DNA of 64,000 bases from Reticulitermes speratus (GCA_021186555.1 JAJKFL010000011.1:10998001-11062000); one strand, 5' to 3'; positions 10,281 through 21,250 are shown, numbered from the stretch's first letter. Made by a program: numbers and translations. The notes: a model not told the origin generated them from the sequence alone.

Positions 10281-11963
10281 AAGTCTGTAACCTGTTCAAT
10301 AATTGTACCATCAATAACAATTTTAGCTCTTTGTATGTTCTTACCACATATAGCCACAGACCCTTTTTGGTAGTTGATATCTTCATGTTGTATTTTCGAG
10401 CAATTTTGTTTAGTGTGTATGCTGCAATTTGCAGTTCATCTTCAGTCTTTGCTAGTATCATTTGGTCATCAGCATATAGCACTGTTTTGAGCATTTTATT
10501 ATTACATATTTTAAATCCAGTTGTGGTAGTGGATTTTCATTCTTGTATTAGCTGATTTATGTAAAAGTTAAATAGTGATGGGGACAGTCCACAACCCTGT
10601 CTTACTCCTTTATTAATGTTCAGAATTTTAGACAGTTTATGATTTGGAAGTTTAGTACGTATTTTTGTATTTTTATATCAAATTTGAACGCTACAATTTA
10701 TAGATTGGTATTCCTTTATCTGTTAACATTTTCCCCAACATTTCTTGGTTTACATTGTCATATGATTTTTCGTAGTCAATAAATAAAATGTGGGGGGTAA
10801 ATTTTATTCTCTTCTTTTAGCTATAATCTGTTGCAAAGTAAAAATGGCATCCATGCATCTCTGTCCTTTTCAAAAACCACATTGTTCCTCTTCTAAAATA
10901 TTTTCAGTATACTTTTCTAATTTAATTTTAATTATATTTGCAAATATTTTTAATGCTGTTGGCAGTAAAGTAATACCCCTGTAGTTTTTTACATTCGGTT
11001 TTTATCCCTTTTTATGAATATTTATCACCAGTCCTGTTTCCCAGTCTTCTGGGATGTGGTGCGTTTTCCACATGTCATTAAATAATGCCAGTAGTGTTTC
11101 CTTTAAGGAGTTCCCTCCATGTTTAAAGAGTTCCATGTTTCAATTGTCCATTCCTGGGCTTTTCATTATTTTTTCTAATTAAGGCCAAAAGTAATTCCTC
11201 CACTGTTATAATTTCATCTAGTAAGTTGTTTACAGAATGTTCATAGTGTGGTACTTCACAGTTTTTTTTTTTTATTCCATAATTTGGTGTAATGTGTTAC
11301 CCAAACATCTTCTGAAATACGATTTGTGTTCAGTTTGTTATTTTATACCAGTTGTACTGTTTGAAATATTTTAAATCCTCTTCTTTGTGGGCCTGTAATA
11401 TCCCTTCCTAATGAATTTAGAAATTTATCCCAGTCAACTCTTCTTATTTTCCCAGATTGTTTCCTAACTGCAGCTCTGCTTTTCTTGTATTATATGTAGT
11501 CCTGTAGCTTCTGGCTCTGTAACCATCTTTCATAATGTTGCTATTTTTGTGTTACAAGATTTTTAATATCCTCATTCCCAGTCCTCAACCATTTGTACTT
11601 TTTTTTTTGATTTGTAGCCCAGACTTTCACAAACAGCTTGTGAAATAGCATCTTTAATGTTTTTCCAGTCGTCCTCAATGCCATTAGATAATGGTCTAAT
11701 TTTATCACACAATCCATTTTGGTATGAAGCTCTTACACTCTTGTCTTCCAAAAGGTGGATTTTAAATTGTTTAATCTTTTCTGTAAATTTGGGTCGTTGT
11801 TTGTAGTGGTAGTGTCTGTATTTAATTTGAAATTTACTTTATACCAAGTAACGGTCACTATCAATATTGCAGCCCCTATATACTCTGGTGTCCTTAATGT
11901 ATGCTTTTAGTTTGTCATCAATAATTACATAGTCAGTTAAAGTTTTTGTACTACTTGCTTCCC

Positions 11964-11989
11964 ATATATATATATATATATATATATAT
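11964..11989. repeat. (AT)13 microsatellite
   Basis: An uninterrupted alternating AT run inside the endonuclease-coding part of the dead LINE. It separates the SRHVQ and WEASSTKTL segments of the degraded frame. Confidence 0.95.
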
Positions 11990-12980
11990 TGTACATGTCT
12001 TGATGCTGTAAATGTCTCTGTAATTGAATACACAAAGTTTCTAAGTAATTCTCCGTTATTTTTGATGTCGGTCTCCTCAGAGCTAACATTTGGTCAGTTG
12101 ATTGAGTCCACTCTTGCATTAAAATCTCCAGCTAAATTAAGTATTTGTTGTTATTTGTTTTGTCTAGACTCCTGAACTCATTATAAAATTTTAAAGTTTC
12201 CATATCTTTACGTTCAATCCGTGCATATACCCCTATTATGGTCAGCATAAATTTCGCAATTTTAATTATCAATATTTTAATCCTGGGTAATATCCAATTG
12301 TAATCTATAATTTTGTTTTTCAATTCTTTTTTTTATCATAATGGCTACTCCTGCGGCAGCCCTTTCCCCATTTGGGACTCCAGAGTATAACATTATGTAT
12401 TTTTCCAAGTCTTGTGATCCCTTATTTTTCTTTTTTGTTTCTGAAAATTTGCCAATATCGATTGTCCTATTTGTAAGTTCTAACGGTAGGTCATCTGTTG
12501 TATGTGACATTCCTCGTGTATTCCGTGTTCCAATCTTCAAGTCTTTAATCTCAAAACCCCCTCCGTTCTTGTTGTCGTCATAAGGTGAAGCAGTCCGGCA
12601 TTTCTAGTTGAGTTTCATGTGAGTAACTTGATGTGCCCTGAAGAGGTTACCGGCCTCTCGCAGGGCTAGTCTAGTGAGGGGTCGCCTTCCATAGCCTCTA
12701 GACAGGCACGTGTATGGCATTTCCTCCATATTGATGTAAAGGTTATACCGCCGTGACTCGGTCCCCATAACCTCGTCAGTAACGACAGCAGAAGTGTATT
12801 GTTTTACCATTTTTAATATTTTAACATCGTATTACTATTAGCTATGATTATGGCTTTCGTATATTTTGGGCTTTTAATGTGTGATATTTTGAACGCGTAA
12901 CTTGATGTGATGATCTTGTGTTCCTTTGTGGATGACAACTTGTTGTCGAAACATATGTAGGGATCTTTAATATACATAAA

Positions 12981-13651
12981 CAGTAGAACCTCGGTTATCC
13001 GAACTTCGCTTAACCGAAACTCTGGTTAACCGAAACGCCTGTCAGGCGCTGCGCTTCCCAGAACTGCCTGCCGCGAGACACCTCTGAGCCTCTCGCCGTA
13101 AGTTTGCTGTCAAAAGTTGACGTGTGCGGACGAGTGTCAAATTGACGTGTGTGCTGCTTACAGTGCAGTTTTAACATTTCGTGTGACGGTGATTGCAAAC
13201 AATGTCGGCTAGACGAAACGTGTTGTGATGACAACTGAACAGAAATTGGAGGCTGTGAGACGAATTGAAAATGGCGAGATCTTGCGAAATGTCGCGGCGG
13301 ATTTCGGTGTTGGCATATCAACGGTTTCAGATTGGGTAAAATCGAAATCTAAACTCGAAGAACATTCGTCTAAAATGCCGAATGGAGGGACATTGCAGCC
13401 AAAAACGTTGTGAAAATAAGTTGAAACTAAAGTATCAGATTTTTTTCTTATAAATTTGTAGTGTTGTATTGTATCTGTAAATATCATACACTTTCTTGTG
13501 CCATACATTTTATTAACATTAGACGTGTTTCTGAATAAAAGTTATTTTTATTGCACCTTATGACGTCAAGCCGAATTTCCGAATTATCCGAAATATTGCT
13601 TATCCGAAATTGGATCCGCTCCCTTTATTTCGGATAATCGAGGTTGTACTA
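12981..13651 (+). mobile_element. pogo/Tigger-type DNA transposon derivative, internally deleted
   Basis: The left end CAGTAGAACCTCGGTTATCC and the right end, read inverted as TAGTACAACCTCGATTATCC, form terminal inverted repeats typical of the pogo/Tigger group. Subterminal TTATCCGAA and TTAACCGAAAC words repeat several times. The 671-bp element keeps only the start of a transposase (13225-13413) and lacks the DDE domain, so it can only be non-autonomous. The flanking TA is imperfect on the left (AA). Confidence 0.85.
13225..13413 (+). pseudogene. Tigger/CENP-B-like transposase N-terminal helix-turn-helix, truncated
   Basis: The frame encodes TTEQKLEAVRRIENGEILRN, then VAADFGVGISTVSDWVKSK and a short tail ending KTL-stop. 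The A-DFGVG-STVSDW pattern is the first helix-turn-helix of pogo-class transposases and CENP-B/jerky proteins, which binds the element's terminal repeats. At 62 residues it has no second DNA-binding domain and no catalytic DDE domain, which together span several hundred residues in full-length elements. It could still make a DNA-binding peptide; otherwise it is a relic. Confidence 0.8.
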
Positions 13652-15089
13652 TATATGTATTTTAATTAGTGCATTTGTTGTTTTTATAAAGATTGAGTTT
13701 GTACAGCCTGTAGGATGTTGTTTGATTACAGTTGGTTTAGACTGTAATCAGGATTGTGTTAGAGGATGACTGAATAACCACAAATTAAACTACACTTTAC
13801 GAAAATAATGTTTTACTGGAACTCTGCGGGAGTCAAGAAACATTATTGAGGAACGGTGACAATGTCTGCAAACTGCTGCTGCTTTTAACTACGCGCTGTT
13901 GCCTTTCAAAGTTAACAAAAATTGGAAATTTGTTGAGCGTGATAAAATATAATTCATAGCACAGAGCTGGGAAATAGTTGGTTCAGAATTTTCCTGTCCC
14001 TCTGAATACAAAAGGAAAATCAGCGGAATCGAATTTCGTGATGCGTGTATTTGTTGTATGACAATAAAACACATAATTAAGCGCTTCTGGAATAGCTCTT
14101 GGAAACATTAATTTGGGTGATATTTTGTTATTTGGTTGTTGAAAGTGGGTGGATACATAAATGGGGGTTCAGTGTCAATATTTTTATGTCTCTTTAATTT
14201 ACTGCAATACTCGAGAACCGAAAACAAAGTAAAACCAGTACACAGTAACACTTGATCCTTGATGTATAGACATATATATTTTGCGTTATAAATACAGAGT
14301 AAGTTTTTTAATCCATCGAAACTTTGTTAGCGGATTGGAACGCACTTTACTTTTCTTATGCGTGTATCTCACAAAGATAAAGGGTTCAGTACCAACCCTC
14401 GCACAACGTATGATTTGAAAGAGTAATACAACTACAGCAAGAGGCGTGTTCAATTTGTACAGAAATTTTGCAAGGAGTATTAGCTACGAAATTGCATCAG
14501 TCTTCTTCAACAGGGGCACAAAATGCATATATTTCCAATTAAGGACTCTATTTGCTATGTAAACAGTTACTATAAATGCATAAATAAAGAGGATTGTACA
14601 GACTGTTGTAATCTTATGGCTACAGGAAACGAGTTGATGACTAACAAGTCATTCTGTGTATTTACTGGCCCTGAATCTGACGACTTAGTAAAGGACATTA
14701 TGAATTTAAGAGTGTTCTTGTGTTCATACAGTTTAGGTAGATATAAACCAGTTCGAGAAGTGTATTCCTTCGAATAGAAATTATATTATTACCAGCTTTT
14801 CTGGGGCTTGAATATCTTTATTATACCCGTGATTTATGTTAAGGGCAATTATACAAATAGGTCTGTCATGTAATAGTCACGCAGCATTTTTATGCAATAG
14901 TTCACGTCTCGACTTCTTCTTTTCAACTAGAATATTCACATATCTTGAAGTGGAAGACTCGAAAAGAACTTAAAGATACCAACTTGCACTTCAAGTGTTT
15001 CAGTTCATAAAATGATGTTTGCAGCAATTTCTCTAATACGGATTTAAGAAAATTTAATTGTGTGCTAGGATAAGGTTGTTTTTAGGTAA
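13652..15089. other. no supported feature
   Basis: AT-rich single-copy-looking DNA. An 84-codon open frame at 14523-14777 has no recognisable family, no clear splice context and codon use like the surroundings. I treat it as noise. Confidence 0.5.
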
Positions 15090-15352
15090 ACGTATATGAG
15101 AAGTAGGGTTACAGCTACACTTGTTTTTAACTTCGGCATTAGACGGGGTAAGTGGTCAGCCTAATGCTCCGGCCGCCTTACCACCCAAGGAAATTGCACT
15201 GTTACGAATACAATAGAAGACTTCGTGGGTCCCAGAGGCTGTCTGGATGATTGTAAAAGAAATATGTTTCTTGTCCCAGCCGAGAATTGAACCAAGATGC
15301 CTCAGTTGCCCTGCCTTGCCTAATCGCTATGCCGACTACGCTGTCCACACTT
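15090..15352 (-). mobile_element. tRNA-derived SINE (family C), diverged full-length copy
   Basis: On the minus strand the head ACAGCGTAGTCGGCATAGCG is a tRNA-like A-box region. TTGGTTCAATTCTCGGC is the B-box, and the 3' half GGCGGCCGGAGCATTAGGCT, GACCACTTACC, GCCGAAGTTAA matches the copy at 61.5 kb. No intact target-site duplication is seen. Confidence 0.75.
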
Positions 15353-16320
15353 CCGAGGCCAGTCTGATAGGAACGTAAATGAATACGTGTACAGTTATTA
15401 ATACTTTCAGTACTCTGAATTTAAGCAACATTAAGTTCATAGGTTTAGTCTAAATATTCCTGCAGGCCGCAAGTGTGTGGTGTGTGGTGGTGGTGTGTGT
15501 GCGCGTGTCTATACATACGTGAAATATATGTATGTAAATATATATGTGTATATTTCAGTACACAATTCTTTGGACGTAGCTGCAAACGTTAACGATTTAT
15601 CGGCAATAAATCAAAAGCGGGATATGTATTTCGCGCGACAATCATGTCATTTTACGTTCTACAAAAATACGACTTTCACACAAGTTAGATTCCTTTTTGA
15701 ATATCTGTTCCTCTACCAAGTTTTCGGGCCGTTAATTATTAAGTACTGTAACTCATATCACTCTTATCTTAAGCTTCACATGGCCGACACATTGGTGTTA
15801 GGCCTGCATTAAAAAAAGAGGCAGAGGGCCCCCAGAGCACTCTTTATTTTGATGTTAATGAAATTCTGTCACATGATTTAAAATTTATTACTGAGGTGAC
15901 AGATACTGTGACGGGCACACAGATACGATTATAGCATAAAATAAGGACCTACATGTGTCCGTATAGGCCTAAATCTTTTTAGCAAAAGAACAAATAGACA
16001 ATGCTTTATGATAGGCAATGCGCAGGCGTGTGCTTGCTTTGCTATAAAGATCCCGGTCAAAGGTCCTTAAATTTCTACTGAGCTTCAAACAAAGTTTCGT
16101 TAAGCCTATATTAAAGCCATTTTAAAAGAGTTATAATATTATTTGTGTAAAATATTGGAAAGAGATATCTAAATTTGATGTCATTTTTCAGCTATGAATA
16201 TAATTGTAGAAAAAGTGTATCCTATAACTAGGAATTTTATAAGGTATGTTTTCCGTATTATGGAAAACCGCCTATTTACAAACGCTTCCTTCTCACAAAA
16301 TCTTCATTGCTTATTAGACG
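15353..16320. other. no supported gene; TG-rich patch
   Basis: A TG-rich, imperfect low-complexity patch lies at about 15470-15555. The open frame over it reflects the simple repeat. The rest shows nothing recognisable. Confidence 0.5.
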
Positions 16321-16339
16321 CAATGTAAACTTTCCATTT

Positions 16340-16462
16340 AATGTAATGCTGATTGATACTTTACATTTTGATATGTCCTGTAGGGGCATATATATGCACT
16401 TATTCTATACTTTCAGCTCGAGAACAAGCCACATATAATTGTCAATGAGATGGACTATCAAC
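16340..16462 (-). mobile_element. Helitron helicase C-terminal remnant
   Basis: On the minus strand the sequence reads SPSH, stop, QLYVACSRAESIE, stop, VHIYAPTGHIKM. HGQLYVACSR...IYAP is the conserved last motif of the PIF1-type helicase of Helitron transposons. Stops replace a glycine and an asparagine position. Only this tail can be recognised. Confidence 0.65.
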
Positions 16463-16559
16463 CATTGCAGTGGTGACCTATTACCGACACTAGCGGGTCA
16501 GCAAGTGGCCCCACACTCTTGCTGGACACCCAAGCCACCAAACACTGAACCAAACTCTT

Positions 16560-16760
16560 ATTTTTTTAAATTAATATTTTCATTTAGTGTACCAACTAAA
16601 TGCACTTACAGTACATGACATTACAGTCGTCACTTTACTCCGACATGTTTCGGCATGGCAATGCTATCTTCAGCGACTACACGCCAAGCTTAAAACCAAT
16701 TAAAGCAAACTGGGTTACCGTTATAAATTTCTTAGCCTTCTGTAGATTCTGTTGCTAATA
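16560..16760 (-). repeat. interspersed repeat carrying a decayed hammerhead-like motif
   Basis: On the minus strand CTGAAGA, a GCAT/ATGC hairpin, then GAAACATGTC occur in order (16673-16642). This is the same order as the better-preserved motifs at 38.0, 38.6 and 49.0 kb. The flanks AGTCG and CGACT pair, but at a distance. Repeat boundaries are uncertain. Confidence 0.4.
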
Positions 16761-17149
16761 CCAGTTAGTATGTGGATAAAATATGTGGCACTTCTAATGT
16801 ATTGCAGATATTATGTATATATATCATATTATAACATTTAAATATAAAATATTTAAAATGTATAAAATGTAATTAGAAATGATGATCTGAGTTGTGGCAG
16901 TACCAAACATTGTTGTAGTCCTCGATCCAGTGCGGACAGTGTCCCTCTATGACAAATGTGTAGTGTGTACAGAAGACAACTGATTCAAGATTCAACCTAA
17001 AATTCAACACTATATAGTCTAAGCTATTGAAAGCGTCGTTGGATAAAATATAAGCAACGAAATATTCGTGATACCACTCTCAGAAATTTAGAATTCAGTA
17101 TAATTAGACAACCGACTGATCAGGGATTCACTATTGATATTCTAACGTT

Positions 17150-17460
17150 ATACATCAGTGGGCGATGCACTTCACAGCAGTCATGTATCTACTCGTGTGG
17201 CAGTAGGCCTACAATGACAGCGTGTGATTCACTGCACATGACGTTATATCTCTATCAGTAGGCTTATAATGACAACGGGCCATCGACTACATTGCAGTCA
17301 TATCTGCATCAGTGGATCGCGCCAAGCTCGCCATTATGAGAACGGCTGATCCACTGCACAGGTCAGGTTATGTCTACATCAGTAGGCCTCTAATGACAAT
17401 GGGTGATTTACTGCACTACACTCATGTTGCATCTATTTCAGTAGGCTTTGTAATGACGCA
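17150..17460 (+). repeat. degenerate minisatellite, about 55-65 bp period
   Basis: The words CAGTAGGC and AATGACA recur together at about 17204, 17257, 17380 and 17441, with diverged versions at 17155 and 17312. CACTGCA words lie between them. Copies differ by many substitutions, so this is an old tandem array. Confidence 0.6.
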
Positions 17461-17478
17461 AGGGGCACTAGAGTGAAT

Positions 17479-17793
17479 ACTAAAAAGCATGTAAAGGTAA
17501 AGGTAAAGGTAAAGCAATCCCATTACAGGCCTGGACAGGCCCTTAGGGTTCCAGGAGGTTGAGGCTCCCAGGTTTCTAGACAATCCGCACATGAAGGTGG
17601 TCAGGTTGTCAGCCCTACGCACCGGCCGCCTTTACTTCCCAGGAAATACTCCTGGTACTCATTTCTGTTGGAGGCTGAGTCGACCCCAGGGCTATAGTGT
17701 GACCGAAAGGATTGTGTCAATGAAAAATTCCAATGACACCATCGGTAATCGAACCCGCGAACTTCCGGCTTGTAGAGCAGACTGAAAAGCATG
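17479..17793 (-). mobile_element. SINE family B with 13-bp target-site duplication
   Basis: On the minus strand the element runs from a 5'-truncated tRNA head (B-box GGGTTCGATTACC) through GGGGTCGACTCAGCCTC, CAATGAC and CCTGGAACCCTAAGGGCCTG to a tail of CTTTAC repeats. ACTAAAAAGCATG at 17479-17491 and ACTGAAAAGCATG at 17781-17793 flank it as target-site duplications. These prove retrotransposition and define the element as 17492-17780. Confidence 0.9.
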
Positions 17794-18779
17794 TGCATTG
17801 AATATATCTCAAATAAAGGACAATCTAACACGTACATGCTGTGTACAGGAACATACTCACCTATCCTATGAACAGAACGGTATATATCCTTTGTACACAC
17901 TCACGTTTTCTCTCCAGTATAAATTCAGCTAATTTCTACCAGATCGTTCTTTTTGCTAAGCCTGAGGATGGAAGATCCGTACGGATTTCTTATCGGTTAT
18001 CAGTAGAGGCGAATCATAAATTGCCTTGCGCGATGTTCTTAAGGTTGATCCGAGCAATTCCTTGTGGGCAGGCTTTGGTTGTTACGTCAGTAAGTGGCAA
18101 TCTGCAGTCTGGAGCCTCCAGCTGATCTTACAAAGCCCTGTTCTCCTTTATAACGGCCACTGACTTCAGTTCCCTTGCCTATGCCTTATTTATGTAGCAA
18201 GAACAATTTTTAAACGGTTCATCACAAAAGATTTTTGAACGCGAGGCTACTGAATTTGATAGGTATAAATTTATAAAATAGGGGCAAAGTAGAACGGAAA
18301 GAACTAATCATCTTCATCACAGGGTTGCATAATAAGCCTTATGGCTGCGGTGCGTCCGTAGCATCTGCTGCGGGGCCATTCACCACAAAAAAAGGGCAAA
18401 GTAAATATATATTTTTTTTAAATTGCGAAATTTAATCGCCTTGAAGGAAACTGCAAAAACTGTGGTGGATATTAATTTGAATCAAGAAAGCTTCCTTGAA
18501 AGTCTAGCATGTAAGCCTACAAACTACATCGGGAGACTTCAATTGATGTTTCCAATTTCATCAGTTCCTTTTACATAAAATATTACCTCTCATTATCATG
18601 TAATGAATGTTTCGTGTTTGTGTCTGGGCCCAGGAAAAGTCATATTTATGACTTTTCATAGTCATGAAAACCAAAGTCACTATTTTATTGAATCTAGTTA
18701 AATGGGCCTCCTGTCACCACGGCATCGGCATGGCTCATCCTCGTTTTGCAGGCAGAGTAATTAATTTAATTGTGTAATA
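17794..18779. other. no supported feature
   Basis: A short hairpin GATCCGTACGGATT lies near 17979 after CCTGAGGATGG, but no conserved GAA follows it. Otherwise nothing recognisable. Confidence 0.5.
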
Positions 18780-19061
18780 GTTCCACTGTGGCCGTGCGGT
18801 CTAAGGCGTGGGTCTTCGGCCGCTCGCTTGTAAGGATCGTGGGTTCGAATTCCACCGGGGGCATGGATGTTTGTCTCTTGTGAGTGTTGTGTGTTGTTGT
18901 CAGGTAGAGGCCTCTGCGACGAGCCGATCCCTCGTCCAGAGGAGTCCTACCGACTGTGGTGTGTCTCTCAGTGTGATAAAAAGAAATTCCAATCTTGACA
19001 CTGAAACGGGGAAACCGGAGTAGGTAGAAGAGGACGAACTAAAAAAAAATTGTTCCACTGT
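18780..19061 (+). mobile_element. SINE family A with 10-bp target-site duplication and A-rich tail
   Basis: A tRNA-like head contains GGCCGTGCGGTCTAAGGCG (A-box) and GTGGGTTCGAATTCC (B-box). A body with TTGTGAGTGTTGTGTG and CTCGTCCAGAGGAGTCCTAC follows, then a short A-rich tail. GTTCCACTGT occurs at both flanks (18780-18789 and 19052-19061). Two other copies of the same family are in the window (33.8 and 45.4 kb). Confidence 0.92.
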
Positions 19062-19617
19062 ACATAGTGAATAGTTTGTGTGGCAAGATGTGTAATGAGT
19101 TCTGTTTCTTATATTGCTTCACAGAATGTAAGACACAAACAGGAAATAGTGAATAATAGTTGTGTGTGTTGCACTTTGTGTAGTGGGTCTGTATTTTTTA
19201 CCCCTAGTGCAATCAAGATACTACTCGCAGCGTTAAAAGCGTAGTTCTCTTGTGTATAGAGCAGGGGAGTGAAAAGCGTGTAAAAATGTAGTATTCTTTC
19301 TGATAGTTTTTCCTTGGGCAGGCAATACAACTGCGAAGTGCAGCAAGTGTCTGGTTGGTATATGCTTGCACAATAACAGCGAGTTTCCGTGGCAACATTT
19401 GTTTGATGTGGAGTTTGGAAGTTTCAGATCCTTGCACGTGTTTGACTTCTCACCTTTTGTCTGTCTAATACAAGGAGGAGATTAAGAATTTTATTTTATT
19501 CCAGTTACTCTAACCCGTGGGAAGGAGCCTTCTGCATTTTAGTTTTTCCCGCACTTAATTGTAATGTACGAGTATTATTCTTTTAATATCAAGGCGATGG
19601 AAAGAGTTTATTCATAT
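19062..19617. other. no supported feature
   Basis: AT-rich spacer between two SINEs; no gene or repeat that I can support. Confidence 0.5.
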
Positions 19618-19916
19618 TAGGGACTATGGGTTGGTTGAGGCACTGCGCTACAAGCCGGAAGGTCGCGGGTTCGATTCCCGATGGTATCATTGACATAATT
19701 ATTTCGGTCGCACTATGGACCTGGGGTCGACTCAGCCTCTAACAGAAATGAGTACCGGGAATATTTCCTGGGAGGTAAAGGCAGCCAGTGCGTAGGGCTT
19801 ACAACCTTACCTTCATGTGCCGATTGTCTAGAAATCTGGGAGCCTCAACCTCCTGGAACCCTAAGGGCCTGTCTAGGCCCGTAATGGGATTGCTTTACCT
19901 TTAGGGACCATGGGTT
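19618..19916 (+). mobile_element. SINE family B, 5'-truncated, with 15-bp target-site duplication
   Basis: The element starts inside the tRNA head (GGTTGAGGCACTGCGCTACA) and has the B-box GGGTTCGATTCCCGATGG. The family-B body ends GTAATGGGATTGCTTTACC. TAGGGACTATGGGTT (19618-19632) and TAGGGACCATGGGTT (19902-19916) are its target-site duplications. Confidence 0.92.
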
Positions 19917-20129
19917 ATGATACCATTAATTTGGTAGATAGAGTGCCTGTCTATGACACTGCATGACGTCATATACTAATCCTAATACCGCCATGAGAAG
20001 CTCAGATCTCAAACCAATTGGCAGTCGTGTTTCATATTTTAGGGTTATGACAAATTGTAGCCCGGTAGCTACGTACCAGCATTTCGGTAGAACATACTGC
20101 GTCTATATTCAGGGTAGTTGGTATCGAGA

Positions 20130-20480
20130 AGTCACTTCTGCCCTGAAGATGCAGCCAGTATATTCCTCTGAAACGTTAGTACCCACCTTCCAGAATACAC
20201 GTCATAACCTAGAAGACCAGATTATTAATATTTACTACCGCCAAATATAAATTCTGCTGCATTCAGGGTTCCTGTGTGTAGAATCCTAAATATATAGTCT
20301 GTTACCGCTTTGAAGAGTGACAGTCATCTAAATTATTACGAAAACTCAGTTGCTCCCTCAGAGAACACAGTTTGTCACCTGTCTGTTAATGCCGTTTGGG
20401 GTCATAATCAGTCTTTATTTTGAGAATATATGAAACGCATTACTGCACTCTGTGTGGGAAAGATGCAGATTTTCTTAACG
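20130..20480 (+). repeat. interspersed repeat debris (motif CCTGAAGATGCAG and family X)
   Basis: CCCTGAAGATGCAGCC followed by CTCTGAAACGTTAG at 20146-20184 is a badly decayed member of the CTGAAGA...GAAAC series. From about 20330, TGTTAATGCCG, AATCAGT, GCACTCTGTGTGGG resemble the family-X repeat at 42.6, 48.3 and 60.5 kb. Confidence 0.4.
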
Positions 20481-21134
20481 TAACAGCAGGTGGCATGTAT
20501 AGCCCTAGTTACCACTGGGCTTTAAAGGATTAAAATATACAGGACTACATTCTTTATTTTGTATGAACTTACATATTTTCTGCCATTCTGAACACGGAAC
20601 AGACTAATGAAGTCCCAGAACAAAGCGCTGAAGAATGTGTAAGAGATATGAGAAAAAATACTAGCAAAATGGGGAGAGGAATAATCCGTACCTTTCACAT
20701 AATGTCATTACGGGAGTATATGTAGCACCCCTGGGGAAAGGTAAAATCCATGCAAAAGTTTGATCCGAAAGTCTCCAGGGCTGAGGCCATTTTTTTTACG
20801 CCACGGTTTCGATGCGACGTAAATGTTGAAATGCTTTTTATAAAAATACGGTGTGAAGGTATGCGCTGGATTAAACTGGCTCTGAAACAGGATAGGCGTG
20901 CGAGAGTGTGATGTGACCTGCTTGACAGTGCCATTCTGGGCTTTGTCTCGGGAGGCTAGGAATAATGCATTTCCTTCGCATCTGGTGTCATGTCCTGGTT
21001 ACGCAGCCACACTGACATGACTCTGTTATCTCATGCGACAATAATGCATACAGCAAGATGATGGTCGGTCACAGCTGACGAAAATTCACTGACAGTTTGC
21101 TACAGCCATACTTGTGACAGGAAATTAACCTACA

Positions 21135-21148
21135 CCCCCCCCCCCCCC
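21135..21148 (+). repeat. C14 homopolymer
   Basis: An uninterrupted run of 14 C. Such runs are prone to length error in assemblies. Confidence 0.95.
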
Positions 21149-21154
21149 GGAACG

Positions 21155-21250
21155 TCTTGGTTGCCTACGTAGTTAGCTACGGGTTCAGAAGGTAGCGGGT
21201 TCGAAACTCAGCCACAGTCTGGCTATGTTGGCTATCTTGAGTATATTTGT
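21155..21250 (+). mobile_element. tRNA-like SINE head fragment
   Basis: TTGCCTACGTAGTTAGCTAC is followed by GGTAGCGGGTTCGAAACTCA (a good B-box) and TGGCTATGTTGGCTATCTTGA, which recalls family E. Only the head portion is recognisable, directly before the 57-bp array. Confidence 0.5.

Larger units (their letters stand above)
9705..12830 (-). mobile_element. degraded non-LTR retrotransposon (endonuclease + reverse transcriptase)
   Basis: On the minus strand, in order, there is a leader (about 12810-12607) containing NLYINMEEMPYTCLSRGYG. The APE-type endonuclease follows: DLKIGTRNTRGM near 12.55 kb, SETKKK, IGVYARIERKD, then DYVIIDDKLKAYIKDTRVYR and NIDSDRYLV near 11.85 kb. A linker comes next, then the reverse transcriptase with the catalytic YADD box (VLYADDQMILAKTEDEL near 10.48 kb). 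A C-terminal RIGYIVLKRMEHSPIPRMAL, PNGKHDMGRP block lies near 9.8 kb. Numerous stops and frameshifts, a (TA)n insertion and a hairpin MITE show that it is inactive. Only this one open region of about 3 kb is recognisable; no ORF1 or full 5' end is seen. Confidence 0.9.

Noticed and set aside
10079..10555. 158-codon plus-strand frame
   Set aside because: Antisense of the LINE reverse transcriptase region and the hairpin MITE.
14523..14777. 84-codon frame with several cysteines
   Set aside because: Cysteine spacing fits no zinc-binding or secreted family that I know, and no splice or promoter context is visible.
18785..18860. A real tRNA gene at the SINE head
   Set aside because: A- and B-boxes are present, but the cloverleaf arms do not close and the same head recurs with the same body at other loci.
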